Assembly (NCBI GenBank): GCA_964403795.1
Contig: CAYOHP010000081.1
Coordinates: forward strand, 1 to 29,114
Direction: 5' to 3'
DNA from: CAYOHP01 sp964403795 [NCBI: uncultured bacterium]
GTDB lineage: Bacteria > Muiribacteriota > UBA6191 > CAZXTJ01
Length of the DNA stretch: 29,114 bases
Made by a program: the position numbers and the translations under genes. Shown piece by piece: positions 1 to 7,858 of this stretch (positions are counted from its first letter, which is position 1; the number at the start of each line of letters is the position of its first letter). A model generated the notes under the pieces. That model did not search any database. It saw only the letters and a list, made by a program, of their open reading frames with translations, and was not told the DNA's origin.

Positions 1-17
1 TTCGGCGAAATGTTTTA

Positions 18-285
18 GTCCGGGGGTCGACCCCCCGGACCCCCGAGGAGCGAGCGAGAAGCAGCCCCGGGTCGCCACGAGGGTCCGGGCCGGGTAGGCG
101 CTGGGTCGAGCCTCCGGTGCCTGGGGCGCTCGCTGGTTCGTCTGCAGCTCGCCCTCGGGGGGTTTGGGGGGAGTCCCCCCAAATCAATCCCAGCAACCCG
201 AAGGGTTGCCGCTCTGGACGGGGCCCACCGGGCCTCGTCCAGAGTGGTCTCCCCGGGCGGAGCCCGGGGCGCTCCGGCTCCGCCC
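18..285. other. Cluster of tight hairpins, possible structured RNA or REP-like element
   Basis: Five consecutive inverted repeats with very short loops: 18-40 (9-bp stem, 5-base loop), 163-183 (9 bp, 3-base loop), 193-209 (7 bp, 3-base loop), 212-244 (15 bp with one mismatch, 3-base loop) and 251-269 (8 bp, 3-base loop). The last competes with an alternative 10-bp stem pairing 255-264 with 276-285. GC-rich DNA folds easily, but this density of near-perfect stems with three-base loops is not seen elsewhere in the window. It could be a folded transcript, a terminator/REP cluster or a MITE-like element. The strand of action is unknown. Confidence 0.55.
42..140. repeat. 99-bp direct repeat, copy 1
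   Basis: This segment aligns without gaps to 320-418; by hand I count 84 of 99 identical bases. The outer parts are best conserved: the first 25 bases differ at 2 positions and the last 18 are identical, while a 15-base middle part is diverged. It does not look coding: the frames covering it are arginine/proline-rich and resemble no known protein. It may be a genome-wide intergenic repeat or the end of a small non-autonomous element. Its nature is unknown. Confidence 0.8.
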
Positions 286-319
286 GAGAGTCCTTGCTGG
301 AGCTCCTGGGTACAAGACT

Positions 320-418
320 CCCGAGGAGTGAGCGAGAGGCAGCCTTGCGTTGCTGCGCCGGTCCGGGTCGGGTGGGCGCTGGGTCGAGCCTCCGGACCCC
401 GGGGCGCTCGCTGGTTCG
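320..418. repeat. 99-bp direct repeat, copy 2
   Basis: Second copy of the repeat at 42-140, same orientation and same length. It ends at the base before the stop codon of the minus-strand ATPase gene (419), so it forms the immediate 3' flank of that gene. The interval between the copies (141-319) is filled by tight hairpins. Together the two copies and the hairpins account for the roughly 400 bases without a gene at the left edge. Confidence 0.8.
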
Positions 419-1588
419 CTACTTGGTCGCCGGATCGCCCCGGAGCCAGGCGAGGAGTCGGGGTCGGAGGTCCCGCAGGGCGAGGGCTTCGATCCGTTCG
501 TCGAGCGGGAAGCTGCGGCTCCCGGGGTAGACCACCAGAATCCGCTGGAGGCCGAGGTCCTCGATGGCTACCCGCATGGATCGAGAGGTCCGGGGTGCAT
601 CCACGCACTTGAATTCGACCCCGAGCCGCCGGGAGCCGTGGAGCAGGAAGAGATCGAGCTCGGCACCCCCGTGGGTGGCCCAGAAGTAGGCCTCGGCGGG
701 CGAGGCGATCGCCAGCGCCTGCTCCAGGGCGAATCCCTCGAACGAGGCCCCGAGCTTGGGATGGGCCAGCAGGTCGGCCCGGGAGCGGATCCCCAGCAGG
801 GTGTGGAGGAGGCCGCTGTCCCTGAGGTAGACCTTGGGGGCCTTCACCTGTCGCTTGCCGAGGTTCTCGAACCAAGGCGGGAGCTGGCGGACCACCAGGG
901 CCCCGGTGAGGAGGTCGAGGTAGCGCCGAGCGGTGGGCTCCGAGGTGCCCAGGGACCTGGCCAGCTCGCTCGCCTTCCAGATCTGGCCGTGGAGGTGGGC
1001 GACCATGGTCCAGAAGCGACGGAGGGTCGCCGCCGGAGTGGTGATCCCGAGCTGGGGGATGTCCCGCTCGAGGAAGGTGCGCACGAAATCGTTGCGCCAC
1101 GCGAAGCTCTCGGAGTCGCTCCCGGCCAGGAAGGAACGGGGGAAGCCGCCCCGCTCCCAGAGGCGCTCGGCATCGTAGGTCGGCACCTCCCCGAGATCGA
1201 ATCCGGCCATGTCCACGAACGCCACCCGCCCGGCGAGACTCTCGGAGGCGCCCCGGATCAGGTGCGGGGAGGCGCTCCCGAGGAGCAGGAAGCGGGCGTC
1301 GGTCACGGGGCGATCGGCCAGGACCCGGAGGATCGGGAAGAGCTCCGGTGCCCGCTGCACCTCATCGAGCACGACCAGCCCGCGGAGCGGGTCCAGGGCC
1401 AGGCGGGGTTCGGCGAGTCGGGCCGCGTCGGTGGGATCCTCGAGGTCGAGAAAGTGGCAGGACGGACCTGTGGCCAGGAGGCGGGCCAGCGTCGTCTTGC
1501 CGGCCTGGCGAGGGCCCAGCAGGGCGACGATCGGGCTGCGCGCCAGGGCCTCGCGGACACGTTGGACCAGGGCGTCCCGGACGATCAT
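419..1588 (-). CDS. AAA ATPase with C-terminal DUF4143 domain
   Basis: A 389-residue protein of the archaeal-type ATPase/DUF4143 group. Visible are a Walker A motif GPRQAGKTT (about residues 25-33), Walker B VVLDEVQRAPE (about 70-80), the LLGSASP sensor segment, and a C-terminal part with the DSGLLHTLLGI signature. A PD-(D/E)xK-like stretch follows (GAELD...GVEFK, about residues 315-335). Length and domain order are normal for the family. Their cellular role is poorly known; these are accessory genes that often occur in several copies and have been linked to defence or toxin-like functions. The ATG start gives the usual N-terminus just before the P-loop. An AT-rich patch with an inverted repeat lies just upstream. 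A second family member is at 7859-9166. Confidence 0.9.
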   Translation of the reverse strand: MIVRDALVQRVREALARSPIVALLGPRQAGKTTLARLLATGPSCHFLDLEDPTDAARLAEPRLALDPLRGLVVLDEVQRAPELFPILRVLADRPVTDARFLLLGSASPHLIRGASESLAGRVAFVDMAGFDLGEVPTYDAERLWERGGFPRSFLAGSDSESFAWRNDFVRTFLERDIPQLGITTPAATLRRFWTMVAHLHGQIWKASELARSLGTSEPTARRYLDLLTGALVVRQLPPWFENLGKRQVKAPKVYLRDSGLLHTLLGIRSRADLLAHPKLGASFEGFALEQALAIASPAEAYFWATHGGAELDLFLLHGSRRLGVEFKCVDAPRTSRSMRVAIEDLGLQRILVVYPGSRSFPLDERIEALALRDLRPRLLAWLRGDPATK

Positions 1589-1611
1589 GACTCAAGCATA
1601 ATGCTGGAAAA

Positions 1612-1630
1612 TCTAAACGCAAAGTTTAGA
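1612..1630 (-). terminator. AT-rich inverted repeat between kinase and ATPase genes
   Basis: A perfect 7-bp inverted repeat (TCTAAAC / GTTTAGA, 5-base loop) lies 16 bases past the kinase stop. On the minus strand it is followed by TTTTCC, so it resembles a weak intrinsic terminator for the kinase gene. It also sits about 25 bases upstream of the ATPase start and could instead be an operator of that gene. The patch 1590-1645 is strikingly AT-rich for this genome. Confidence 0.45.
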
Positions 1631-1646
1631 ATTGCGAGAAAAGTCC

Positions 1647-4025
1647 CTACTCCTTGGAGCCGGCTTGCTCCAGTTGCTGCGAGAGCTGCTTCAGGTCCTC
1701 GGGGCGGGTGGCGGCCAGCCAGTCCGAGAGATCCGCCAGGTGCCGGCGCAGGCTGGTGGCGTCGCCGGTGCTGGCGGCGTGGACCGCCAGGCGGAACCGG
1801 GCTTCCTTGACCCTCAGGTCGATCCAGGGTGCAGCGGCCTGGGAGGCCTGGCTCGCCCCGGGTTCGGCGACCCTTGTCGCCAGCACCCGTTCCTCGGGAG
1901 CGAGATCCGGGGCCTTGGGGTCGGGGCGGAGCAGGACCCGTTCGAAGCGCCGCAGGTGGAGCGCGACCAGGTCGTAGACTCGGCTCCCCGGGACCGGAGG
2001 CCCGAGGAGCCAACCCGGGGGATAGGTCCCGAGATGGCTCGGGTGGTACGGGCCGCCGAAGGCGCGCAGGGCATGGAGGCCCATCACCGCTGCCTCCTCG
2101 GCGGTCGCCGGCTCCTCGGCCAGCGAGCGGCCCAGGGCGTAGAGCATGGCGGCCAGGTGCTGTTGCCCTTCCCGGAGCCAGCCCGAGTAGGCGATGCGGC
2201 CGTCGGCCTGGCGGAAGTACCAGCGCACCGCGTAGGCGAGGTCCGGCGCGTTCACCGGGTAGAGCCAGCGCCAGCGCCGGATCTCGTCGGGCAGGCCCTT
2301 GGATTCGGCGTAGGCGTAGGAGTCCCGGGCCGAGACCTCGGCGAGGCGCCCCATCCGGGAGAGGAAGGTCCCGAACCATCCCTTGGTCGCCGCGGGGGCA
2401 CGGCTGCCTGGGAGGACCTTCGGATAGAAGACGCGCACCCGCTCGGTCGTCGCTTCGGCGGCGGTCGCGGGTCGGACCTCCAGGTAGGGGAAGAAGGGCG
2501 AGGGTAGTCCCTGGGTGGCGTACCACTCGCCGGCGCGTTCCAATTCGCTGCGCACTGGCTCGGGGAGCGTCTCCGGTCTGCCGCCCCCGGCGATCCACTC
2601 GAGGAACCGCCGGGCCCGCGGCAGCTCCTCCCAGCGGGCCCGCCCCAGGATCGGGTCGGGATCGACGACCTGGGGAGCCCGGATCCGCCCGTCGCCACGC
2701 TCGAAGCGCAGGGTGCGTCCCTGGGCATCGGTGAGCTCTTCCCGCACCCGGTCGGGGTAGTCGGGCTCGAAGGGGGAGTCGGGGGCCGGATCCGGGGTGG
2801 GCGCCTCGGCGGGGGATCCGGGTCCGTTCCCGGACGAGAAGAGCCGCGGCAGGAAGGCGGCCGCCGCAGCCCCGAGCAGCAGGCCGAGGGTGAGGCCGGA
2901 CCTGGCTCCCGGGTGCCATCCCCGGGGGGCCTCGGCCCGGGCACCTTCGGCCGGCCGGGGAACCGGGGTCGGGACCTTCCCTGGCGCGGGTGTGGGAGCG
3001 GGCACCGGAACGGGAGCCTGGGCCGGGGGCACCACGGTCGCGTCGTCATGACGCGCCGCCATGACGCGGCCGGACCCCCCGGCCTCCGCCTCCCAGGCAT
3101 CGAGCAGGGTCAGGGCCTCCCGTGCATCCCGCGGGCGGGCGGCGGGGGACTTGGCGAGCATGGCCTCGACCAGGCGGGCCAGGCCGTAGGGAACCGTCGG
3201 ATCGAGCCTGTCGAGGCGGGGCGGGACCATGGACTCGTGACGGGCCAGGCACTCGGCGAGGTCGCGCCCCTTGAAGGGGTGCTCGCCGCCGACGAGTTCA
3301 TGGGCCACCACCCCCAGGGCATAGAGGTCGTGGTGGGGCTCGGCGTCGGCCCCCCGGAAACGATCGGGCGCCAGGTACCCGGGGCTCCCGGTCACCATGC
3401 CGGTCCGGGTCACGGTGTCCCCGGCGGCCTGGGCCCGGGCCAGTCCGAAGTCGAGGATCCGGACTCCGCCGTCGTCCGCCCGGAGCAGGTTGGCGGGCTT
3501 CACGTCGCGGTGGACGATGCCCTGACCATGGGCCTCGGCCAGACCCTCCAGTGCCTGCCTCACCATGACGCGTACTTCCTCGGGGGGAAGGCGGCCACCC
3601 CGCGCCCTCGCCAGGTCGGAGAGCGCCTGGCCGCCTTCGTCCGGATACACCAGGAAGGCTGCCTCCGGATCGAGGCCATGGTCGAGGACCCTCACCACGT
3701 AGGGGCTCTTCATGGCGGCGAGCAGGGAGGCCTCCCGCTCGAAGCGGACCCGTTCGGCAGCCGGGGTCTCGGGGCCGAAGCGCATGACCTTCACCACTAC
3801 CGGGCGCCCCAGCCGCTCCTGGACTGCCCGGAACACCACGCCCTGGGCCCCGTAGCCGAGCATCGCCACCGGGCGGTAGCCGGCCGGGGCCCGGAGGCCC
3901 ATGAGGTAGAGGGTGCGCTCGACGCCTTCGGGAGAGGTCTCGGGTCCGTCCTTCTCGGGTCGAGGTCGCGCCGCCGCGGGGTTCCGCCTCGGACCCCCAT
4001 CGCCGTCGTCCCCCGGGGACCCCAT
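1647..4025 (-). CDS. Membrane-anchored Ser/Thr protein kinase with extracytoplasmic C-terminal domain
   Basis: A 792-residue Hanks-type kinase. The kinase domain (about 51-310) has a glycine loop GYGAQG (57-62), Lys79, a helix-C Glu near 98, HRDVKPAN (172-179) and DFG (192-194). The usual APE reads APD at 219-221. A Pro/Ala-rich juxtamembrane stretch (330-365) leads to one membrane helix (about 376-396). Some 395 residues would then lie outside the cytoplasm; they resemble no sensor repeat I recognise (no PASTA, WD40 or TPR). The start at 4025 is preferred because GAGGAGG lies 8 bases upstream; the longer frame from 4088 would overlap the upstream gene and has no such site. It probably senses an envelope signal and phosphorylates cytoplasmic targets, which cannot be named from this window. 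Confidence 0.93.
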   Translation of the reverse strand: MGSPGDDGDGGPRRNPAAARPRPEKDGPETSPEGVERTLYLMGLRAPAGYRPVAMLGYGAQGVVFRAVQERLGRPVVVKVMRFGPETPAAERVRFEREASLLAAMKSPYVVRVLDHGLDPEAAFLVYPDEGGQALSDLARARGGRLPPEEVRVMVRQALEGLAEAHGQGIVHRDVKPANLLRADDGGVRILDFGLARAQAAGDTVTRTGMVTGSPGYLAPDRFRGADAEPHHDLYALGVVAHELVGGEHPFKGRDLAECLARHESMVPPRLDRLDPTVPYGLARLVEAMLAKSPAARPRDAREALTLLDAWEAEAGGSGRVMAARHDDATVVPPAQAPVPVPAPTPAPGKVPTPVPRPAEGARAEAPRGWHPGARSGLTLGLLLGAAAAAFLPRLFSSGNGPGSPAEAPTPDPAPDSPFEPDYPDRVREELTDAQGRTLRFERGDGRIRAPQVVDPDPILGRARWEELPRARRFLEWIAGGGRPETLPEPVRSELERAGEWYATQGLPSPFFPYLEVRPATAAEATTERVRVFYPKVLPGSRAPAATKGWFGTFLSRMGRLAEVSARDSYAYAESKGLPDEIRRWRWLYPVNAPDLAYAVRWYFRQADGRIAYSGWLREGQQHLAAMLYALGRSLAEEPATAEEAAVMGLHALRAFGGPYHPSHLGTYPPGWLLGPPVPGSRVYDLVALHLRRFERVLLRPDPKAPDLAPEERVLATRVAEPGASQASQAAAPWIDLRVKEARFRLAVHAASTGDATSLRRHLADLSDWLAATRPEDLKQLSQQLEQAGSKE

Positions 4026-4062
4026 CGGGCCAGCCTCCTCGGGGGACAGCGTATCCCTTCCC

Positions 4063-5082
4063 CTACATCCCGAGGATCCCCGGCGCATGCGCCCGGGGCA
4101 GCGGGTTCGGGCCCGGCACCGTCGGGATCGGGCCGGGCTGTGCGGCGGGCGGCCGGACGGCGATCGTCCCGCCAGGGTCGGGCCGGGGCGGACGTCCCGG
4201 TCGGTTCCCGCCGAAGATCGTTTCGTGGATCTGCCCCTTGAAGGCTAGCCAGTGGGAGGGAGCCGACCAGAAGCGGAGCTGTCCGTCCCGGAGCGCCAGG
4301 ACCCGGGGGCAGTGGTAGGGGAGCGAGAAGCCCGGATCCGCGACCCCTCGACCGACCTTCTCGTGGGCCCGGCGCACGTAGGCCATCTTGCCTCCATGGC
4401 CATGGACGAAGTTGAAGCGGACGTGGGGGAAGCGGGTGGCCGCCCGGATGTAGCCCCGGGTCTGCATGGCGACGGGCCGACAGAGCGCGTCATGGTCGCT
4501 CATGGTCCGGAGGTTGCGGTCGACGAAGGCTCGCACCGAGGCGTTCCGGTCGTAGTGGGTATCCACCGCATTCAGGAACGAATTCAGCGGCAGGCTCCCG
4601 CCGGACATGCCTCCCAGGTGGCAGACCAGGTCCGGGTTCCCGGTGGCCCTGAGCAGGAAGGCGAAGAGGGCGAGGATCGTGCCCCCGTTGCTTCCCTGGT
4701 AGGAGAAGCCCGACCACTGGCTGGTGCGCGAGCGAGGGAAGGCGAAGATCATGCCCTGGCCGGGTCCCAGGCTGGCCTCCAGCCGACGGCGGTCCTCGGT
4801 CGGCGAGGTCGGGGTCCCGAGCACGCTCCGCAGGTAATCCGCGGGGCCGTCGCCGTGGAGCAGGACCACCCCGTGGGTGAGCCGGGCCGGGTTCCCGACG
4901 ATGCCGATCTGGATCCGGGCGAGGCCGGCGGAAGGGGCGACGCCCGGCAAGGTGCGCGGATCGACGAAGTCTCCGTCGCGGTAGGGAAAGGCTGCGGGCT
5001 GGGCGACCGCTGCGCCGGGAAGGACGACTGCCAGCACGAGAGCCGCGACCAGACTCCGGCGACTGAACGCGGCGGCGACCAT
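4063..5082 (-). CDS. Secreted alpha/beta-hydrolase-like protein
   Basis: A 339-residue protein with an N-terminal signal sequence. The twin arginine in FSRRSLVAA before a hydrophobic run ending near AVAQ allows Tat or Sec export. The segment GVVLLHGDG (about 70-79) and the nucleophile-elbow-like GGMSGGS (about 158-164) suggest an alpha/beta hydrolase fold. A late His (for example in the HGHGGK stretch) could complete a triad, but I cannot assign it. The C-terminus is a Pro/Gly-rich tail. GAGGAGG a few bases upstream supports the ATG at 5082. It lies just upstream of the kinase gene on the same strand (37-base gap), so the two probably share a transcript. The substrate is unknown. Confidence 0.7.
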   Translation of the reverse strand: MVAAAFSRRSLVAALVLAVVLPGAAVAQPAAFPYRDGDFVDPRTLPGVAPSAGLARIQIGIVGNPARLTHGVVLLHGDGPADYLRSVLGTPTSPTEDRRRLEASLGPGQGMIFAFPRSRTSQWSGFSYQGSNGGTILALFAFLLRATGNPDLVCHLGGMSGGSLPLNSFLNAVDTHYDRNASVRAFVDRNLRTMSDHDALCRPVAMQTRGYIRAATRFPHVRFNFVHGHGGKMAYVRRAHEKVGRGVADPGFSLPYHCPRVLALRDGQLRFWSAPSHWLAFKGQIHETIFGGNRPGRPPRPDPGGTIAVRPPAAQPGPIPTVPGPNPLPRAHAPGILGM

Positions 5083-5296
5083 GGGACCCCTCCTCGACCT
5101 CGGGTTGCCGGGAGCAAGACCCGGTCCAGATGAGGGAGAGCGGCGGAGGACAGAGGAAGACCCCGGGGAAGCGTCGGTCGGGTGTGGGCTCGCTCCAGCT
5201 CATGGAAAGTACTGGGCGGGTCCCCGGGTCCCGGCGACCTGCATCGGACGGGGGGGATGGATCTCCGGTACCGTCGCGCACCATGGAGCCCGTGAC

Positions 5297-6163
5297 GTGA
5301 CCCCCGTTCCCGAGTCGCTGCGCTGGATGCGGGGAGACCCCGAGGCGGCCGCCTGGCTGGCCTCGGTGCCGGATCGCCTGGCGCGGTGCGCGGCCCACTG
5401 GCACCTGACGCTCGGGCCGGCCTTCCCGTCGTCCCATGTCTCCTGGACCTGCGCCGCGGTGCGGGCCGATGGGGAGGAGCTCGTCCTCAAGCTCCAGTTC
5501 CCCCACGACGAGTGCGTCCACGAGGCCGAGGCCCTGCGTCGCTGGGACGGTCGCGGTGCGGTCCGGCTGGTGGCGCACGCGCCCGAGGACCATGCCCTGC
5601 TGCTGGAGCGCTGCCTCCCCGGGGGGCACCTCTCGGGTCGACCGCGGGACGAGGCGCTCTCGGTGCTCGGCGACCTCCTCCCGCAGCTCTGGGTGCCGGC
5701 CGACCGTCCGTTCACGACCCTGGCCGAGGAGGCCGCCGGCTGGGCCGAGGAGATCCCGCGGGCCTACGCCCGGGCAGGCCGGCCCTTCGAGCCGCGTCTG
5801 GTCGAGCTGGCCCTCGACCTGCTCCGCACCCTCCCCCAGGACCGGACCGAGTCGGTGCTCCTCCACCAGGACCTGCACGCCGACAACGTGCTCGACGCCG
5901 GCGAAGGGCACTGGCTGGCGATCGATCCCAAGCCGCTGGTCGGCGAACGGGCCTTCGGGCTGGCGCCGATCCTCCGCTCCTACGAGCTCGGGCACTCCCG
6001 GGAGGCAGTGCTCCGACGGCTCTCGCTCCTCACCGAGCGTCTCGGCCTCGACCGGGAGCGGGTCCGGGGCTGGGCGATCGCCCAGACCATCGCCTGGTGC
6101 TTCGCGGGCGATCGGGCCATCCCCCAGCACGTCGAGTCGGCGCGCTGGCTGGCCGAGGCGTAG
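5297..6163 (+). CDS. Aminoglycoside/hydroxyurea resistance kinase family (APH(6)-like)
   Basis: A 288-residue small-molecule kinase. Key residues are Lys65 in LVLKLQFP, the catalytic loop HQDLHADN (190-197) and the metal-binding Asp in AIDPKP (about 210). The stretch IDPKPLVGERAF is characteristic of the streptomycin/hydroxyurea phosphotransferase family. Members phosphorylate small hydroxyl-bearing substrates, and chromosomal copies need not confer clinical resistance. The GTG start at 5297 is chosen because GGAG lies 8 bases upstream and the length then matches the family (about 260-290). The open frame runs up to 5081 but the extension is unlike the family. ATG at 5327 is an alternative. 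It is divergent from the hydrolase gene; the 214-base gap shows no clear promoter. Confidence 0.88.
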   Translation: MTPVPESLRWMRGDPEAAAWLASVPDRLARCAAHWHLTLGPAFPSSHVSWTCAAVRADGEELVLKLQFPHDECVHEAEALRRWDGRGAVRLVAHAPEDHALLLERCLPGGHLSGRPRDEALSVLGDLLPQLWVPADRPFTTLAEEAAGWAEEIPRAYARAGRPFEPRLVELALDLLRTLPQDRTESVLLHQDLHADNVLDAGEGHWLAIDPKPLVGERAFGLAPILRSYELGHSREAVLRRLSLLTERLGLDRERVRGWAIAQTIAWCFAGDRAIPQHVESARWLAEA

Positions 6164-6199
6164 TCGGACAGGAGCCGGGGCCGACGCCGCCCCCGGGCA

Positions 6200-6226
6200 G
6201 GGAGGTGCCGTCGAGGCACCCCTCCC
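6200..6226. terminator. Stem-loop between convergent genes
   Basis: GGGAGG-TGCC pairs with GGCA-CCCCTCCC around a GTCGA loop, with a small bulge. It lies between the convergent genes ending at 6163 (plus) and 6249 (minus) and may serve both as a terminator. There is no T-run on either side, so this is inferred from position and pairing only. Confidence 0.4.
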
Positions 6227-6248
6227 GGGAGCGACCCGGGCGCCGTCG

Positions 6249-6932
6249 TCAATGGCTCGGGGTCCAACGGCGTTCCTGGGTCGCGGGGTCGATCCGGAAG
6301 CTCCGGCCGAAGAAGCCGTAGGTCCCCGGCGCACCGACGTCCACGCCGCAGACGCGCAGGATCCGGAGCTCGATGGTGTGCTCGAACCGAGGCAGGACGA
6401 ACTCCCGGACGAAGGTGCCGTCCGCCTCCACGCGTGCCCCCAGGATGCCGGCATCGAAGGCCACCCCCGAAGGGTCGTCGGCTGGGCGTACCTGGATCGA
6501 GAGGTTCTCCTCGGGAGACCGGGGAGGAGGCGGGAATGCGGCGGAGGTCGGTTCCGTCCGTCTGCCCCGGAACCGGTAGCGGACGCCCGGGATCGGCTCG
6601 CCTCCGGTCTCGGAAGCGAGGAACTCCTCGGAGACGGCGACCAGCTCGTCGATCTCGAGGTCCGACCCCCGGGAGCCGAGCGCTCGCATGGCGGTGACGA
6701 GACCCTTCGGCCTCAGGTGGACGAGCCACTCGTCCTCGATCGGCGTCGAGGCCGGCTCGACGGCCGGGACGAGCTCCCCCAGGTCGGAGAGTTCGTTCCA
6801 GGCGATTCCGGGGTACCCGGCGTCCCATCCTCCCGGGAGTCGATCGAGGGCGCGGCCCAGGAAGAAGCCGATGCCGACGAGGAGGAGGACCCTGACCTCG
6901 TAGAAGGACTGGTTCAGGACGAAGCGGTACAT
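6249..6932 (-). CDS. Unrecognised protein with N-terminal membrane segment
   Basis: A 227-residue protein I do not recognise. After a short N-terminus, residues about 14-30 (VRVLLLVGIGFFLGRAL) form one hydrophobic segment, a membrane anchor or uncleaved signal. The rest is acidic, probably extracytoplasmic, and contains a Pro-rich loop (around 155-165) and a beta-rich looking C-terminal half. The start at 6932 is preferred to 7007 because GGAGG lies 5 bases upstream and the added N-terminus looks non-coding. It stands alone, convergent with the antibiotic-kinase-like gene and divergent from the Uma2 gene. Confidence 0.7.
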   Translation of the reverse strand: MYRFVLNQSFYEVRVLLLVGIGFFLGRALDRLPGGWDAGYPGIAWNELSDLGELVPAVEPASTPIEDEWLVHLRPKGLVTAMRALGSRGSDLEIDELVAVSEEFLASETGGEPIPGVRYRFRGRRTEPTSAAFPPPPRSPEENLSIQVRPADDPSGVAFDAGILGARVEADGTFVREFVLPRFEHTIELRILRVCGVDVGAPGTYGFFGRSFRIDPATQERRWTPSH

Positions 6933-7046
6933 CTCGGCCTCCGGAGGCTGGGGGTGGCAGGTGCTGGGGAGAGACCTGGTCGAATCGATCCGGCTTGACC
7001 AAAGCAAGACATGGGCCAGGACTCCCTAGGTCGGAGGCCGGCTCCT

Positions 7047-7098
7047 GGAGTGGAGTCACTCCGCTCTCCGGTCCCGGTGACCCGGTCGGCCCGGTCAC
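7047..7098. promoter_or_regulatory. Inverted repeats in the divergent region upstream of the Uma2 gene
   Basis: The 263-base divergent gap (6933-7195) holds a 6-bp inverted repeat at 7047-7062 (GGAGTG / CACTCC, 4-base loop). A second lies at 7077-7098 (GTGACC / GGTCAC, 10-base gap), inside a stretch repeating CCGGT. These could be operator sites for either divergent gene. No convincing -35/-10 pair was seen in this gap. Confidence 0.3.
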
Positions 7099-7195
7099 GG
7101 TGACAGCGCGTGTGGGTGGTCCCGGCGGCGCCCGGCCCGCGAGCCTCCCGCTCGGCACCGGACGGAGGCGCGGTTATCTTCAGAGGAGAGAGGCG

Positions 7196-7825
7196 ATGCC
7201 CTTCATGCACGCAGGAGAGCCGGCAGAGCGGAAGCTCGGGTACCAGGACTACCTGGCGTTCCCCGACGACGGGATGCGCCACGAGATCCTCGACGGGGTC
7301 CACTACGTGAGCCCCACGCCGCAGGATCCGCATCAGGCGACGTCCTTCAATCTGACGTTGGTGCTCGGGAACTTCCTGAAGGCGGCCCGGCTCGGGATCC
7401 TCCGGGTGGCTCCCTCCGAAGTGAAGCTCGGGGAGCACGACATCTGCGAGCCCGACCTCTACCTGGTGCTGGCGGAGCATCTGGGGGGATTCCGGCGACG
7501 TGGGTTCCACGCCCCGCCCGATCTGATGATCGAGATCCTGTCGCCCAGCAATCCCCGCTACGACCTGGTGACCAAGCTCGGGCGCTACCAGGTCCACGGC
7601 GTCCGGGAGTACTGGATCGTGGACCCCGAGCGTCTCCGGGTCGAGGTCTACCGGCGCGAGGCGACCGACCCGGGACGCTTCGGTCGGCCCCTGGTGCTCG
7701 GCCCCGACCTCTGCGACTGCTTGGAGACCCCGCTCCTCCCGGGCTTCTCGACGACCTTGGCCGAGGTCTTCGATCCCGGCCTGACGCCTCCCTATCCGGA
7801 GGACGAGGACCACTCCGGCGAGTAG
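7196..7825 (+). CDS. Uma2 family (DUF820) putative restriction endonuclease
   Basis: A 209-residue protein of the Uma2 family, a PD-(D/E)xK nuclease-fold group often amplified in Cyanobacteria, Planctomycetota, Chloroflexi and Deinococcus. Landmarks are Glu30 in RHEILDG, the central EPDLYLV (Asp87), LMIEILSPSN (Glu113) followed by a helix with Lys127, and REYWIVDP (138-144). These match the family's usual catalytic layout. AGGAGAGAGG just upstream supports the ATG at 7196; the frame extends to 6995, but that part is unlike the family. Its C-terminal sequence (FDPGLTPPYP) recurs as a relic at 9261-9314, showing that a second copy once existed. The biological role of Uma2 proteins is not established. 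Confidence 0.9.
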   Translation: MPFMHAGEPAERKLGYQDYLAFPDDGMRHEILDGVHYVSPTPQDPHQATSFNLTLVLGNFLKAARLGILRVAPSEVKLGEHDICEPDLYLVLAEHLGGFRRRGFHAPPDLMIEILSPSNPRYDLVTKLGRYQVHGVREYWIVDPERLRVEVYRREATDPGRFGRPLVLGPDLCDCLETPLLPGFSTTLAEVFDPGLTPPYPEDEDHSGE

Positions 7826-7858
7826 GGCAGGGGTATCCACACAAGCCGGGCCCTCCGG

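Noticed and set aside
350-1810. Long plus-strand open frame opposite the first ATPase and kinase genes
   Set aside because: It is antisense to genes with clear motifs, is Gly/Glu/Pro-rich, and resembles nothing. Long antisense frames are expected at this GC content.
5399-5413. TGGCACCTGACGCT as a second sigma-54 promoter
   Set aside because: Spacing between GG and GC is 8 bases instead of 10, and it lies inside the antibiotic-kinase-like coding sequence.
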